DNA of 64,000 nt from Pempheris klunzingeri (Eukaryota > Chordata > Actinopteri > Acropomatiformes > Pempheridae): contig NC_092031.1 in the NCBI RefSeq assembly GCF_042242105.1, positions 21,900,662-21,964,661 on the forward strand, read 5' to 3'. A model generated the notes under the pieces. It was not told the origin of the DNA and made no database searches. It saw only the letters and a program-made list of their open reading frames with translations. The position numbers were made by a program, and so were the translations under genes. Below, one piece after another: positions 62,901 to 64,000 of the stretch. Numbering within the stretch: the stretch's first letter is position 1; each line of letters opens with the position of its first letter.

Positions 62901-64000
62901 GTCAGCAGTTGCTAAATTGAGAATTCAGCGTGACCAAGCAGGCTGGATGATCGTATGCATGGCGATCAGGAGGAGGAGGATCATGGGAAAATAAAAGAAC
63001 CATATGTTGTGACACGTGGGCAGTTGAAGTAGATCATTTGTGACTCGGTTGTCTTACGTTCACTCTGAGGCGTAAATGTGAGCTGGTGGGCCCCGAGGGG
63101 AGCTCGACGGCTAACGGCGAAGTTGGGAGACCTTTCTGTGAAATAACACGGTTTTAGTTTGTTATTTACTGACGTGACAGTGACAGCCCCACAGAGAAAA
63201 ACACTTTCTTTGCTAACTTAGCTGATTTGACGCGTGTGGTCCAGCTGATGTCCAACACTTGATGTCTGCTTGCTAAACTATAACTCAGCTGGACGTTACT
63301 AAGGTGGTATTTCTTTGCTAACCAGTCAACATGATGACACTATGACCTTAACAAAGCCTGGGGGCTCTTTTGCCCTGTTCCAACCCCTCTGTCACCAGAC
63401 TTTCTCTCATGTTTGCTTTTTATTTTATACAGAAAAGATCATTTTTGTGGTCACGCGCTGCCTCGTAGTATCTTCTAACAACAGCTTTGCTCTGGTTGTA
63501 ATACACCCTTGATGGGATGGTGGTCTCATATGAATCTTAACCTCATTTTTCAGTTTCAAATTTTGTGGTAGAGGCCACTTCTGTAACTACACACACACAC
63601 ACACACACGCAATAGAAACATACAGGCTTCACACACGCAGCAGGTTCCTCTGTCAGCTTATGGCTCGTTAGCTGCTGGGGTGGCGCCAGCGAGGAAACCA
63701 CTTCCCGTCCTTGCAGCGAGTTGCTATAGTGCCGAAGCTACATTGTTTATTTTCGTCTCCTCGAGTAATGAACATGAAGGTAAATGTTGGCGTGTTCATC
63801 AGCCCGAGCGCTCAGCCGGTCATCCTACGGCCGAACACGCAGTACAGCTTTACACAGTGTGATCTATCAACGCACCAACGTCATACAGTGCACTTACACT
63901 TAGTTTTCTCAGTTATCCTCACAGCCTTTATGTTACTACAGCAAGTGATGGATTGTAGTACTTGGGTCGTTCAGCAGAGCCTGTGCTGCCAGACTTAATG
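59936..64000 (+). other. nherf1 intron 1, remaining part; no gene recognised
   Basis: Simple tracts: T runs at 60699-60717 and 61267-61286, (ACGGACTG)-like units near 61443-61461, and (CA)n at about 63591-63608. The longest open frame (61659-62093, minus, 144 codons) has no recognisable domain. Exon 2 of nherf1 was not found before the window ends. Confidence 0.55.

Noticed and set aside
1-64000. CRISPR arrays, phage genes, operons, toxin-antitoxin or other microbial systems
   Set aside because: Intron-split vertebrate genes, fish LINEs and abundant microsatellites show eukaryotic nuclear DNA. No spaced direct repeats or polycistronic layout was seen.

Overview
The window reads as nuclear DNA of a ray-finned fish, probably a spiny-rayed (acanthomorph) teleost. 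Genes are split by GT-AG introns, (CA)n/(GT)n microsatellites are dense, and 3' fragments of fish-type non-LTR retrotransposons recur with short tandem tails. I see no prokaryotic features, rRNA, tRNA, CRISPR array or viral gene. Gene calls rest on my reading of splice sites and on recalled family similarity; no search was run.

Layout. 1-13,300 is gene-poor: LINE 3' ends at 1-400, about 3,360-3,490, 12,650-12,990 and 13,100-13,240, two copies of a common dispersed fish repeat, a Tigger-like MITE (9,205-9,673) and a fold-back element (10,135-10,457). At 13,308-14,665 (minus) is a two-exon gene with an N-terminal RIIa (PKA docking-type) domain, CABYR-like. From 14,800 to 28,100 I see no gene, only microsatellites and a LINE (26,362-27,330).

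The best-supported part is a head-to-head pair. eme1 (28,250-34,554, minus, eight exons, 567 aa) encodes the non-catalytic subunit of the MUS81-EME1 structure-specific nuclease. mrpl27 (35,396-36,603, plus, four exons, 147 aa) encodes mitochondrial ribosomal protein bL27m. Every exon phase closes in both, and the 841 bp between the start codons probably holds a shared or paired promoter. The same pair is adjacent on human 17q21.

Next come two less certain minus-strand loci. One (39,742-42,002) encodes a single-pass membrane protein with a PPxY motif that I cannot name; its 5' end is missing and one exon has a frame problem. The other (about 42,920-44,544) looks like an old gene broken by several single-base frameshifts.

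rab37 (45,375-52,799, plus, nine exons, 244 aa) encodes a secretory-vesicle Rab GTPase with two unusual residues at the end of switch I, beside a splice donor embedded in a (GT)n run. The first exon of nherf1/slc9a3r1 (56,785-57,249) encodes PDZ1; the remaining exons lie past the window. RAB37 and NHERF1 are neighbours on human 17q25, so the window joins two human chromosome 17 blocks.

I found no convincing undescribed biological system. The items most worth a second look are the rab37 switch I/donor region, the unidentified PPxY gene and the frameshifted locus beside it.
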